The notes under the pieces: generated by a model | Databases searched by the model: none | The model's input: only the letters and a program-made list of their open reading frames with translations | Told to the model about the DNA's origin: nothing | NCBI RefSeq assembly: GCF_031932625.1 | Contig: NZ_JAVSCK010000001.1 | Location: 1,175,824-1,239,823, forward strand | Source of the DNA: Hwangdonia seohaensis | Lineage (GTDB): Bacteria > Bacteroidota > Bacteroidia > Flavobacteriales > Flavobacteriaceae | Length of the DNA stretch: 64,000 nt | Direction of reading: 5' to 3' | Shown here: positions 52,826-61,980 of the stretch, piece after piece | How the letters are laid out: each line of letters begins with the position of its first letter | How positions within the stretch are numbered: position 1 is the first letter of the stretch | Program-made: the position numbers and the translations under genes

Positions 52826-54355
52826 CTAGCCAATAATCATTCCTGCAATTGTCGCCGAAATTAAAGAGGCAATGGTACCACCAATCAGTGCTTTCATCCC
52901 AAATTTAGATAAGGTTTTCCGTTGCCCCGGAGCCAAGGAGCCTATGCCGCCAATTTGAATGCCAATAGATGCAAAATTAGCAAACCCACAAAGCATGTAA
53001 GTGGCCATGATTATTGATTTTTGATAACTCAAGTGCGTGGCATTGGCGACGTTTTTTAAACCCGAAAGTTGTATGTAACCAATAAATTCGCTGGCCGCTA
53101 TTTTTATGCCAAGAAGTTGCCCCATTAAGGCCATGTCTTCTTTTGCAACGCCAATAAGCCACATTAAAGGAGCGAAAATGTAACCTAAAATAAGTTCGAG
53201 CGATAAGCTTTGGTACGACGTGTTGCTAGCAATCCAACCATTTAAAGCGGTAACATCGCCAACCCAACCTAAAATACCGTTGAACATGGCAATAAAAGCA
53301 ACAAACACCAAAAGCATAGCACCAACATTTACGGCTAGTTTTAGACCTTCGGTCGTGCCGTTTGCAATGGCATCTAAAAAGTTGGAGCCTATTTTTTCTT
53401 GAGAAACCTTAACATCGGTATTGACGTTTTCGGTTTGGGGATATAATATTTTTGAAATCACAATAGCACCCGGAGCTGCCATTACCGATGCCGCTAACAA
53501 GTGTTTGGCATAAAATAAACGCAATACAGGATCGTCGCCACCAAGAAAGCCAATATAAGCCGCCAATACAGCACCGGCAACGGTTGCCATACCGCCAATC
53601 ATGACCAGCAGCATTTCGGACTTATTCATTTTTTCCAAATACGCCTTAATTAAAAGAGGGGCTTCGGTTTGACCTAAAAAAATGTTACCGGCTACACTTA
53701 GGCTTTCTGCCCCAGAAATCTTTAAAAGTTTAGATAATAACCAACCAAAGGCTTTTACTACTTTTTGAATGATGCCTAAATAAAATAAAACCGATGTTAA
53801 TGCCGAAAAGAAAATAATGGTTGGTAATACTTGAAATGCGAAAATGAATCCGAAAGTATCCATATCTACAACCAAACCTTCAAATAAAAATTTGCTACCT
53901 GCCCTTGTAAACTCCAATACTTCAACAAATAACCCCCCAACAAATTCGAATACACTTTTGATGAACTTAACTTTTAAAACACCTATGGCAATTAAGAGTT
54001 GAAATGCTAAACCTATGCCGACAATTTTCCAATCGATGGCTTTTCTATTACTGCTAAAAAGAAAGGCAATAAAAATTAAAGTAACCATCCCCAAAGCACC
54101 ACGCCATAAGCTATTTATTGAAAACCCCTGACTTTCAATAATGGTGTTTTTTGTTTCATTTAAAGCGGCTCCTTCAGATGTATCTGCAATTTTAGTTTTG
54201 GAAAAATTGATGTTTGTTGAATCTATTAATATGGTTTCGGTTTGCGAAACATTTTCAATAGTATCTGTTCGTTTAGTTTTGTCTGTTTCTTGCGCTATTA
54301 ATGAAGAAGTTGATAAGATTATAATAGCAACTAGGGACAAAAAAAAAGATTTCAT
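52826..54355 (-). CDS. nupC: CNT family nucleoside transporter with N-terminal extension
   Basis: An inner membrane concentrative nucleoside transporter (Nup C, gate and N-terminal domains). Conserved pieces are SVAGNIFLGQTEAPLLIKAYLEKM (piece: GNIFLGQTEAPLLI), MIGGMATVAGAVLAAYIG and CGFANFASIGIQIGGIG. The 509-residue protein is about 80 residues longer than usual at the N-terminus. The extension has a signal peptide (residues 1-21, ending LIAQ) and a Ser/Thr-rich stretch before the first transport helix near residue 83. It probably imports nucleosides for salvage. It is upstream-adjacent to the bifunctional nuclease gene on the same strand. Confidence 0.9.
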   Translation of the reverse strand: MKSFFLSLVAIIILSTSSLIAQETDKTKRTDTIENVSQTETILIDSTNINFSKTKIADTSEGAALNETKNTIIESQGFSINSLWRGALGMVTLIFIAFLFSSNRKAIDWKIVGIGLAFQLLIAIGVLKVKFIKSVFEFVGGLFVEVLEFTRAGSKFLFEGLVVDMDTFGFIFAFQVLPTIIFFSALTSVLFYLGIIQKVVKAFGWLLSKLLKISGAESLSVAGNIFLGQTEAPLLIKAYLEKMNKSEMLLVMIGGMATVAGAVLAAYIGFLGGDDPVLRLFYAKHLLAASVMAAPGAIVISKILYPQTENVNTDVKVSQEKIGSNFLDAIANGTTEGLKLAVNVGAMLLVFVAFIAMFNGILGWVGDVTALNGWIASNTSYQSLSLELILGYIFAPLMWLIGVAKEDMALMGQLLGIKIAASEFIGYIQLSGLKNVANATHLSYQKSIIMATYMLCGFANFASIGIQIGGIGSLAPGQRKTLSKFGMKALIGGTIASLISATIAGMIIG

Positions 54356-54369
54356 AGATATGTGATAAA

Positions 54370-54987
54370 TTAACGTTTGGAAATTTCGTCGCGAATATGT
54401 GCGGCAGCTTCGTAATCTTCGTTTGAAACGGCTTCGTCTAGTAATTTGTGAAGTTCTTCAAGGGTTTTTCCTTTATAGTTTTCGCGGGGTGCGTTGGGTT
54501 CTAATTCGTTTGCCAATAAATCATCAACCAAAATACTGTCTTGTAGTTCGTCTTCCTCTTCTTTTTTCGGATTCACTTTTAAGTAAATACCGGCTTTGTC
54601 GAGGATGTTTTTATAGGTGAAAATAGGAGCGTCAAAACGCAGCGCTAAAGCAATGGCATCACTGGTTCTGGCATCAATTATTTCCTCGATTTTATCGCGT
54701 TCGCAGATTAAACTGGAGTAAAAAACGCCATCGACTAATTTATGAATGATGACCTGTTTTACAACAACATCGAACCTGTCGGCGAAATTTTTAAACAAAT
54801 CATGAGTTAAGGGTCGAGGTGGGCGAATTTCTTTTTCTAAAGCTATGGCAATGGATTGAGCTTCAAAAGCACCAATTACAATAGGAAGTTTGCGTTCGCC
54901 ATCAACTTCATTTAAAATAAGGGCATAAGCGCCGTTTTGTGTTTGACTATAGGAAATGCCTTTTATGTTTAATCTTACTAAACTCAT
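54370..54987 (-). CDS. Bifunctional nuclease family (DUF151) protein with UVR motif
   Basis: A 205-residue protein. The DUF151/BFN domain (residues 1-140) carries LPIVIGAFEAQSIAIALEKE and SDAIALALRFDAPIF. Members have RNase and DNase activity in plants and are otherwise little studied. The C-terminal UVR motif LEELHKLLDEAVSNEDYEAAAHIRDEI is at about 170-200 (piece: DEAVSNEDYEAAAHIRDE). It ends 14 nt before the nucleoside transporter gene, so the two may be co-transcribed. Confidence 0.9.
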   Translation of the reverse strand: MSLVRLNIKGISYSQTQNGAYALILNEVDGERKLPIVIGAFEAQSIAIALEKEIRPPRPLTHDLFKNFADRFDVVVKQVIIHKLVDGVFYSSLICERDKIEEIIDARTSDAIALALRFDAPIFTYKNILDKAGIYLKVNPKKEEEDELQDSILVDDLLANELEPNAPRENYKGKTLEELHKLLDEAVSNEDYEAAAHIRDEISKR

Positions 54988-55107
54988 AAATTTATTAAAA
55001 GCGCAAAGAACAGTTTAAATTAGGACTTAACCAACTGCAAAAGCAGAATTACGATATTATGCTAATTTAAACAGTTCTGCGGAACAATACAATTTATAAA
55101 AAATAAT

Positions 55108-56067
55108 TTATTGTTGGGCCTTAAAAGCTTTTAATTTTTCGATGAGTTGCGGAACCACTTCAAAAGCATCGCCAACAACACCGTAATCGGCGGCTTTAAA
55201 GAAAGGCGCTTCGGCATCGGTATTGATAACCACTTTTACTTTTGAGGCGTTTATGCCCGCCAAATGCTGAATGGCTCCAGAGATACCAATGGCAATATAA
55301 AGGTTTGCTGCCACAGGTTTTCCGGTTTGCCCAACGTGTTCGCTATGTGGCCTCCATCCTAAATCCGATACCGGTTTAGAGCAGGCTGTTGCGGCACCTA
55401 AAACTTCGGCCAGTTCTTCAATCATGCCCCAGTTTTCAGGACCTTTTAAACCACGACCGCCAGAAACCACAATTTCGGCATCGGCAATGGTTACTTTATC
55501 GGTGGCTTTATCTACGGACTGTACCGATACACCAGCCTCTGGAATGGATGGCGAAAAATCTTCCGAGGAAGCGTTACCACCCGATTCTACCAATCCGAAA
55601 GCATTATTGGAAACCGCTACCAATTTAACATCGGTGTCAATGGTTGTCATGCTAAAAGCTTTGTTTGTAAAGGCTGTACGCTTAACGGTAAAAGGCGATG
55701 TGCTTGATGGTGCTTCAACAACATTGGAAGCAAATCCCGCGTTTAATCCAACGGCTAAAAGTGGCGCTAAATATTTGCTATCGGCACTGGAGCTTACAAT
55801 AACAACTTTGGCATTTTCCTTTTCCGCGGCTTGTTTTAAAACATCGGCATAGGTTTTGGCATTAAAAGCATCGAGTTGGGAGTCGCTAACGTTTAAAACT
55901 TTGTCAACGCCATAATTCCCTAGTTCTGAAGCGTCGTTTGCATTTATGGCCACTGCTGTTACCGTAGTACCCAATTGGTTTGCTACCGCTTTGGCGTAAG
56001 AGGCTACCTCAAAAGCTGTTTTTTTAAATTTTCCTTGTTCTGATTCTGTATATACTAAAACTGACAT
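55108..56067 (-). CDS. etfA: Electron transfer flavoprotein subunit alpha
   Basis: EtfA carries FAD and passes electrons from acyl-CoA dehydrogenases to the quinone pool. The FAD signature is GGRGLKGPENWGMIEELAEVLGAATACSKPVSD (pieces: GGRGLKGPENWG, ATACSKPVSDLGW), with HVGQTGKPVAANLYIAIGISGAIQH. The length of 319 residues is normal. It follows etfB by 79 nt on the same strand. The gap holds small palindromes around TTCCAAAATG / CATTTGGAA. Confidence 0.96.
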   Translation of the reverse strand: MSVLVYTESEQGKFKKTAFEVASYAKAVANQLGTTVTAVAINANDASELGNYGVDKVLNVSDSQLDAFNAKTYADVLKQAAEKENAKVVIVSSSADSKYLAPLLAVGLNAGFASNVVEAPSSTSPFTVKRTAFTNKAFSMTTIDTDVKLVAVSNNAFGLVESGGNASSEDFSPSIPEAGVSVQSVDKATDKVTIADAEIVVSGGRGLKGPENWGMIEELAEVLGAATACSKPVSDLGWRPHSEHVGQTGKPVAANLYIAIGISGAIQHLAGINASKVKVVINTDAEAPFFKAADYGVVGDAFEVVPQLIEKLKAFKAQQ

Positions 56068-56146
56068 AATTTCTAAAAAATTAAAATTTCAAAAACTAAA
56101 TTCCAAAATGCTATTCATTTGGAATTTGGAATTTGAGAATTGGGAT

Positions 56147-56893
56147 TTAAATGACCTTAGCTTCGTTGTGAAGTAAGTTTACTAATTCGTCTAAATTATC
56201 AGGCGATACCAGTGTTACGGCACCTTTTGGAGTTGGTTTTTCAAATTTAACCGCAGCGGTTTCGGCATTGGCATCAACAGGGTCAACCACGGTTAATGGT
56301 TTTTTACGAGCCATCATAATGCCTCGCATATTCGGAATGCGCAAATCGCTTTCTTCAACCAATCCTTTTTGTCCGCCAATAACCAAAGGTAACGTTGTTG
56401 AAACCGTTTCTTTTCCGCCGTCAATTTCACGAATCGCCGTAGCGTTAGTGCCATCAACTTCAAGATTAATACAGTTGTTTACAAAATTTGCGTTGGTTAA
56501 ACCAGCTAACATGCCAGGAACCATGCCACCATTATAATCAATGGATTCACGACCGGCAATTACCAAATCGTAACCGCCATCTTGCACGACTTTAGCTAAT
56601 TGTTTCGCTACCTGAAAGCCATCTAAAGCCGCAGTATTTACACGTATAGCGCTGTCTGCACCAATAGCTAAAGCTTTGCGCAATGTAGGTTCGGTTTCTG
56701 CACCGCCAACGTTTACAACATCTACACTGGCGCCTTGTTTTTCTTTAAACCACATGGCACGGGTTAAGCCAAATTCATCATTTGGGTTGATAACAAATTG
56801 CACGCCATTGGTGTCGAATTTAGAATTATCATCCGTAAAATTAATTTTTGATGTAGTGTCCGGAACGTGACTTATACACACTAAAATTTTCAT
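56147..56893 (-). CDS. etfB: Electron transfer flavoprotein subunit beta
   Basis: EtfB binds AMP and pairs with EtfA. The 248-residue sequence has the N-terminal MKILVCISHVPDTTSKI, the ETF beta signature region around VDGTNATAIREIDGGKETVSTTLP (piece: REIDGGKETVSTTLP) and DLRIPNMRGIMMARKKPL. etfB precedes etfA in a two-gene operon. The divergent pdhB suggests an energy metabolism neighbourhood. Confidence 0.96.
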   Translation of the reverse strand: MKILVCISHVPDTTSKINFTDDNSKFDTNGVQFVINPNDEFGLTRAMWFKEKQGASVDVVNVGGAETEPTLRKALAIGADSAIRVNTAALDGFQVAKQLAKVVQDGGYDLVIAGRESIDYNGGMVPGMLAGLTNANFVNNCINLEVDGTNATAIREIDGGKETVSTTLPLVIGGQKGLVEESDLRIPNMRGIMMARKKPLTVVDPVDANAETAAVKFEKPTPKGAVTLVSPDNLDELVNLLHNEAKVI

Positions 56894-57076
56894 ATTTTTG
56901 TAATTAAATTAAGACTAGTTACTTGTAAAGTCTAAAACTACAACGTTATCGTTACTGCTGTAATTTTAGAACTTCTAAATTTTGGCAACGAAGTTAATTA
57001 TTTTATTTTGAATATTTACTATGCGTGCATAATAAATTTTAGATAATTCTTTTAAACAAAGTAATCTATTTATTGT

Positions 57077-57084
57077 TATTTTTG
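57077..57084 (+). promoter_or_regulatory. Putative -7 element of the pdhB promoter
   Basis: TATTTTTG fits TAnnTTTG and lies 25 nt before the ATG at 57109. No TTG is seen at the expected distance. The site rules out the TTG at 57073 as a start. Confidence 0.4.
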
Positions 57085-57108
57085 CAATTCGATTTAAAAA
57101 CACATTTA

Positions 57109-58086
57109 ATGAAGACAATTCAATTTAGAGAAGCCATTTGTGAAGCCATGAGCGAAGAAATGCGCAGAGACGAAAGCGTTTATTTAATGGGTGAAGAAGT
57201 AGCGGAATATAACGGCGCTTATAAAGCTTCAAAAGGCATGTTGGACGAATTTGGGGCAAAACGTGTTATTGATACACCAATTGCTGAACTTGGTTTTGCT
57301 GGAATAGCCATTGGCTCTACCATGACAGGAAACCGACCCATAGTGGAGTACATGACGTTTAATTTCTCGTTAGTTGGGATTGATCAAATTATAAATAATG
57401 CGGCAAAAATCAGACAAATGTCTGGTGGACAATTTAAATGCCCCATCGTGTTTCGTGGTCCCACAGCTTCGGCGGGCCAATTAGGTGCAACGCACTCGCA
57501 AGCTTTTGAAAGTTGGTTTGCCAATACACCCGGTTTAAAAGTGATTGTACCTTCAAATCCTTATGATGCCAAAGGCTTGTTAAAAGCTGCCATTCGCGAT
57601 GACGACCCCGTTATTTTTATGGAAAGCGAGCAAATGTATGGCGATAAAGGTGAGGTGCCAGAAGGCGAATATGTTTTGCCAATAGGCGTTGCCGATATTA
57701 AACGCGAAGGTACCGATGTTACCATTGTGTCCTTTGGAAAGATTATTAAAGAAGCTTACAAAGCCGCCGATGAATTGGAAAAGGAAGGCATTTCTTGTGA
57801 AATTATCGATTTAAGAACCGTGCGTCCTATGGACAGAAAAGCGATTGTGGAGTCGGTTAAAAAAACCAATAGACTGGTAATTTTAGAAGAAGCATGGCCT
57901 TTTGGAAACGTAGCCACCGAAATTACATACTTAGTGCAATCTGAAGCATTTGACTATTTAGATGCCCCAATTGTAAAAATTAATACAGCCGATACACCGG
58001 CACCGTATTCACCGGTTTTACTGGAAGAATGGCTGCCAGATTACACAGAGGTGATTAAAGCCGTTAAAAAAGTACTGTACAAATAA
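57109..58086 (+). CDS. pdhB: Pyruvate dehydrogenase E1 component subunit beta
   Basis: PdhB forms the alpha2-beta2 E1 that decarboxylates pyruvate with thiamine diphosphate. The sequence has REAICEAMSEEMRRDESVYLMGEEVAEY, PIVEYMTFNFSLVGIDQI, CPIVFRGPTASAGQLGATHSQ and VTIVSFGKIIKEA (each at most 20 residues of a block). At 325 residues it is full length. pdhA is not adjacent, as is frequent in flavobacteria. A terminator follows and then a DUF5686 gene. Confidence 0.95.
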   Translation: MKTIQFREAICEAMSEEMRRDESVYLMGEEVAEYNGAYKASKGMLDEFGAKRVIDTPIAELGFAGIAIGSTMTGNRPIVEYMTFNFSLVGIDQIINNAAKIRQMSGGQFKCPIVFRGPTASAGQLGATHSQAFESWFANTPGLKVIVPSNPYDAKGLLKAAIRDDDPVIFMESEQMYGDKGEVPEGEYVLPIGVADIKREGTDVTIVSFGKIIKEAYKAADELEKEGISCEIIDLRTVRPMDRKAIVESVKKTNRLVILEEAWPFGNVATEITYLVQSEAFDYLDAPIVKINTADTPAPYSPVLLEEWLPDYTEVIKAVKKVLYK

Positions 58087-58108
58087 ATTAATTTTTTTTA
58101 CGTTATAT

Positions 58109-58146
58109 AAACTTCATTAGCACGATTGTTGATGAAGTTTTTTTAT
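58109..58146 (+). terminator. Terminator after pdhB
   Basis: AAACTTCAT pairs with ATGAAGTTT (14-nt loop) followed by TTTTT. The ATG at 58132 is inside this hairpin, so it is not favoured as start of the next gene. Confidence 0.75.
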
Positions 58147-58149
58147 ACT

Positions 58150-60663
58150 ATGAACATAAAACTACTTTTTATATTTCTTTTCCTAGGATTTTTTACAGCA
58201 GTTGCCCAAACCAAAGTTAGCGGTCATGTGTTTGACGAGTTTAACGAGCCGGTATCGTTTGCCAATGTTATTTTTAAAGGATCTTCCGAAGGTACCATTA
58301 CCGACGAAAACGGGAGGTTCTATTTGGAATCTGCTGAAACTTGGGACACATTATCCGTTTCTTTTATTGGTTACGAAACATTGTTAATTCAGTTAGACAA
58401 AAAAGTAAACTACAATTTAAAATTCACATTAAAGGAAGAAACAGCGCAATTGGATGCTGTGGTAATTATATCCGGAAAGCAATCAAAAAAGAATAATCCG
58501 GCTATCGATTTGCTACGTAAAATTTGGGAACACAAACGCAAAAATGGCCTAAATCTTTACAAACAATACGAATACGATAAATACGAAAAAGTAGAATTCG
58601 ATATCAATACCATCGATAGTGCCCTTATTAAAAGCAAACTTTTTAGAGGTATGGAATTTGTGTTTAACGAAGTTGATACCTCGCGCGTAACGGGAAAAAC
58701 CTACTTGCCCATGTTTATCAACGAAGCCGTTTCCAGGGTTTATGGCGATAATGTAATCAATAAAGAAAAAGAGGTTTTAAAAGGAAACAAAAACTCGGGA
58801 TTTAGCGATAATCAAGTCGTTATTGATTTTGTTGACGATTTGTATTCCGATTACAACGTTTACGATAATTACCTTAAATTTTTCGATAAAAGCTTTGTGA
58901 GTCCGCTTTCAAAAACGGGCATCAACACTTATAATTATGTGTTGTCCGACAGTGCCTTTATCGACAATAAATGGTGCTACAATATTATTTATTACCCGCG
59001 CCGAAAAAACGAACTTACTTTTAAAGGCGATTTTTGGGTCGCAGATTCTACCTATGCCATAAAGGAAATCAATTTACAAGCTTCAAAAAGTGCCAATATA
59101 AACTGGGTAAAAGAGATTTATATCGAACAGGAGTTTGAAGTGTTGAACGATTCGCTTTTCCTTGTAAAACGCGATTATATGATGTCTGATTTTGCGTTGA
59201 GCAAAAAAGAAGATTCGCGAGGTGTGTACGGCAAACGAACCACGTTATTCAATAATTATGAATTCGATAAACCCTTAGATAAAAAGTTTTACGACAGGGA
59301 AGTTTACAATTACGATAAAGATGTTTACGACAGAGATGAAACGTTTTGGGCAGAAAACCGATTGGAAGATTTAAATAAAGACGAACAAGGGGTTTACAAA
59401 ATGCTGGACACCTTAAAAACCGTAAAAAAGTTTAAACGGCTTTATAATTTAGGAAGCATTTTATCGTCGGGTTATATCGAGTTTAACACCTTGCCGTTAG
59501 ATTACGGCCCCATTTTTTCAACCTTTGGGTTTAACGAAGTTGAAGGGATGCGATTGCGAACCGGTGGACGGACCTATTTTGGCAGAAACGATTTATGGCG
59601 ACTGGAAGGTTTTTTGGCCTACGGTTTTAGTGATGATAAATTTAAATACGGTATTTCAGGAAAATGGCTGTTGGATAAAAAAAGCCGATTTATTATCTCT
59701 GGCGGAAACCGGCGCGATGTCGAGCAAATAGGGGCAAGCCTAACCACAAGTACCGATGTTTTGGGGCGTAGTTTAGCATCGTCATCGGTTGTAGGAACCG
59801 GATCAAACGACAAATTAACGGCCATAAACTTAACCAGTTTAGCGGTGCAACTTGAGCCTTGGCGTAATGTTATTTTTAGACTTGGTGCCAACTACCGCAC
59901 TTTGGAATCGGCCTCGCCAACCTTTAGTTTAGATTATGTCGATGCCAATTCTTCAACAGGTTTCTCATCCGAAATAAACCAATTTGAAACCTCGCTTTCG
60001 CTTTCCTATTTCCCGAAACGGAAAATGACGGGTTTTGGCGTAGAGCGTCGAACTGCCAACGACGATTTTGCACGCATCTTTGCGCAAGTAAGCCGTGGCG
60101 ATAAAACGGTTTTTAATAGCGATTTCAATTATACCAAACTGCAGCTATCGTACATACAACCTTGGCAACTTGGTGGTTTTGGTAGGTTGTACACCACTAT
60201 CGAAGCCGGTAAAACCTTTGGCGAAGTACCCTTGGGATTGTTAAGCGTTATCCCCGGAAACCAATCATATTTTTCTATTTACAATACCTTTTCGCAGTTA
60301 GATTATTACGAGTTTGTATCCGATACTTACGCATCTTTTCATTTCGAACATAATTTTAATGGTCGCTTCTTTTCAAGAATCCCGTTTTTACGCAAATTAA
60401 ACCTTCGTGAAATTGTGAGTATTCGAGGCGTTTGGGGCGACATTTCACAAGCGAATATCAACTTAAACACCACCAACAATCCCAACAGCATTCCGCTTGT
60501 GGCGCCAAACAATAAGCCCTATTACGAGTACGGTTTAGGCGTTGGGAATATTTTTAAAATATTCAGAATCGACTTTAATTTTAGAGGCAATTATAAAGAT
60601 AACGAGCTATACCCAGATGCACGTAAGTTTGGTGTAACCGGAACCTTTGGGTTTCATTTTTAG
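58150..60663 (+). CDS. DUF5686 family outer membrane protein with CarboxypepD_reg-like domain
   Basis: An 837-residue envelope protein. It has a signal peptide (residues 2-20, ending AVAQ) and a carboxypeptidase-regulatory-like domain (VSGHVFDEFNEPVSFANVIF, then DENGRFYLES and SFIGYETL). A long DUF5686 region ends in a beta-barrel-like part (terminal GTFGFHF). The role is unknown. The barrel ending and signal peptide place it in the outer membrane. It follows pdhB in many flavobacteria, as recalled from related genomes. Confidence 0.85.
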   Translation: MNIKLLFIFLFLGFFTAVAQTKVSGHVFDEFNEPVSFANVIFKGSSEGTITDENGRFYLESAETWDTLSVSFIGYETLLIQLDKKVNYNLKFTLKEETAQLDAVVIISGKQSKKNNPAIDLLRKIWEHKRKNGLNLYKQYEYDKYEKVEFDINTIDSALIKSKLFRGMEFVFNEVDTSRVTGKTYLPMFINEAVSRVYGDNVINKEKEVLKGNKNSGFSDNQVVIDFVDDLYSDYNVYDNYLKFFDKSFVSPLSKTGINTYNYVLSDSAFIDNKWCYNIIYYPRRKNELTFKGDFWVADSTYAIKEINLQASKSANINWVKEIYIEQEFEVLNDSLFLVKRDYMMSDFALSKKEDSRGVYGKRTTLFNNYEFDKPLDKKFYDREVYNYDKDVYDRDETFWAENRLEDLNKDEQGVYKMLDTLKTVKKFKRLYNLGSILSSGYIEFNTLPLDYGPIFSTFGFNEVEGMRLRTGGRTYFGRNDLWRLEGFLAYGFSDDKFKYGISGKWLLDKKSRFIISGGNRRDVEQIGASLTTSTDVLGRSLASSSVVGTGSNDKLTAINLTSLAVQLEPWRNVIFRLGANYRTLESASPTFSLDYVDANSSTGFSSEINQFETSLSLSYFPKRKMTGFGVERRTANDDFARIFAQVSRGDKTVFNSDFNYTKLQLSYIQPWQLGGFGRLYTTIEAGKTFGEVPLGLLSVIPGNQSYFSIYNTFSQLDYYEFVSDTYASFHFEHNFNGRFFSRIPFLRKLNLREIVSIRGVWGDISQANINLNTTNNPNSIPLVAPNNKPYYEYGLGVGNIFKIFRIDFNFRGNYKDNELYPDARKFGVTGTFGFHF

Positions 60664-60674
60664 GCAGGTTATTA

Positions 60675-60776
60675 GGGCGTTCCCCTCGTAAAAACTCAGG
60701 TCGCGCTTTCACTACTCAATCTTTTTGCTCGTGCCTCACAAAAAGGATTTCAAACAAACCGTTCAATCGCTAACGC
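60675..60776 (+). repeat. Dispersed GGGCGTT...CTAACGC intergenic element, copy 2
   Basis: It starts GGGCGTTCCCC, has GGTCGCGCTTTCACTACTCA and ends CCGTTCAATCGCTAACGC. The middle contains CTTTTTG...CAAAAAG. It begins 12 nt after the stop of the DUF5686 gene, in the sense orientation. Confidence 0.7.
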
Positions 60777-60833
60777 ACCTATTTGCTAGTGTATGTTTAA
60801 ATGTGACGTTGATTTTGTTTTTGAGAGGTTTGT

Positions 60834-60968
60834 TTAACGGTTTGTGTATGGTTAGTTGCGTGTTTTAGCACTTAACTTTACAAGTACACACCAAACTGAA
60901 AATCCGCGAGGATTTTCAGAAGTAGGCGAGAACAAGCAATTACTTATAGCCATTGTTGGCGTTAGTTA
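60834..60968 (-). repeat. Cassette-type inverted-repeat element E4
   Basis: The left arm TTAACGGTTTGTGTATGGTT-AGTTGC is complementary to the right arm GCAATTACTTATA...TGGCGTTA. The inner hairpin AATCCGCGAGGATT is followed by AGTAGGCGAGAACAAGC. The stop codon of the PhzF gene lies inside the right arm. Confidence 0.7.
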
Positions 60969-61824
60969 TTTTTCCGTTCGCTATTTCAACTACATCTCCC
61001 TCAACAAATACCTTTTCAAAGGTATCGTTATTCCCTTTAACAATTATTCTTAGCTCACTTTTTCGGTTTAGAAATTCTCCTTGCCATATTCTGATTTCTT
61101 CATTGAATTCTGCAAGTTTATTTTTCACAAGATATGCTCCAACAGGTCCCGCTGAACTTCCAGTAGCAATGTCCTCAACAAGTCCAGCGTTGTCCCAAGT
61201 CCTACCTCTCCTTTTTTCAATATCAAGCACATAAAAGAATTTGGCTCCAATTTTTGATAACTTTTTTTCTAAATCAGAGACAGTAACCTTGACTTTGCTA
61301 AGCGAATTTGATTTCACGGGAATAATTAAATATGGTAAGCCAGTACTAACTATTTCCAGTTTAAGTCCTTTGTATTTGTCTTCATCCGCTAAGTTTAGAG
61401 CCGAAAGAAATTCTGATTCTCGAATGCTCTCTAAAGCACCTATAAATTCGGGTTTGCCTTGATTCATTGAAGCTGAATAGAAACCATTTTTCTTGTGTGT
61501 TGTTACTTCAACAGTTTTTTCATTCAATGTTATAGAGATTTCATTTGTCAACTTTTCACTTGAATGGGTTTTATGTATTTGGGATGCAAGTCCGAGTATT
61601 GGATGTCCTGCAAAATCCAGTTCCTCTTCCATCGTAAAAATATAGGCTCTGTAAGTGTTTAAACCGATTTTTTGGTAAAAAATGCTTTCAAATTGCCTCA
61701 TTTCTTGGGTGAGAACTTGCATTAATTTTTTATCAAGTAGCTCTGCGTTCGGAAAGATGGTTAATCCATTTCCAGAAAATGGTTGTTTAGTAAAAACATC
61801 AACTAAAAAATACTCTAATGTCAT
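60940..61824 (-). CDS. PhzF family phenazine-biosynthesis-like isomerase
   Basis: A 294-residue member of the PhzF/diaminopimelate-epimerase-like fold, in an accessory cassette. MTLEYFLVDVFTKQPFSGNGLTIFPN is the N-terminal strand and Gly-rich turn (piece: FTKQPFSGNGLTIFPN). The catalytic Glu is Glu46 (RQFESIF). The second half contains IATGSSAGPVGAYLV and RIWQGEFLNRKSEL. The substrate is unknown; there is no phenazine cluster here. About ten C-terminal residues (GKITNANNGYK) are encoded by the repeat arm of E4, and the start is 12 nt from element E5. Confidence 0.85.
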   Translation of the reverse strand: MTLEYFLVDVFTKQPFSGNGLTIFPNAELLDKKLMQVLTQEMRQFESIFYQKIGLNTYRAYIFTMEEELDFAGHPILGLASQIHKTHSSEKLTNEISITLNEKTVEVTTHKKNGFYSASMNQGKPEFIGALESIRESEFLSALNLADEDKYKGLKLEIVSTGLPYLIIPVKSNSLSKVKVTVSDLEKKLSKIGAKFFYVLDIEKRRGRTWDNAGLVEDIATGSSAGPVGAYLVKNKLAEFNEEIRIWQGEFLNRKSELRIIVKGNNDTFEKVFVEGDVVEIANGKITNANNGYK

Positions 61825-61836
61825 CGATTTCTTTAA

Positions 61837-61980
61837 TTAACGCCAACGTTTATGTATAAGAATAGTTGCGGATTTGTGTGCGAGGATTTTCCGCAGGTAA
61901 ATCAGATGTAGCAAATACGCAACTACCTTTGTTTTAGCACTAAACCGCAATTATTTTTATACGGTGTTGTAAAACGTTTT
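61837..61980 (-). repeat. Cassette-type inverted-repeat element E5
   Basis: The left arm TATGTATAAGAATAGTTGCGG (61851-61871) pairs with the right arm CCGCAATTATTTTTATA (61945-61961) almost perfectly. The right end GGTGTTGTAAAACGTTTTTTA runs into the stop codon of the next gene. The left end AACGCCAACG is 12 nt from the PhzF ATG. Confidence 0.75.

Noticed and set aside
55424..55852. 142-residue plus-strand open frame
   Set aside because: It is antisense to etfA, a conserved gene of normal length.
60940..61824. Part of a phenazine biosynthesis cluster
   Set aside because: Only the PhzF-like fold is present; no phzA, B, C, D, E or G genes are near, and the neighbours are unrelated cassette genes.
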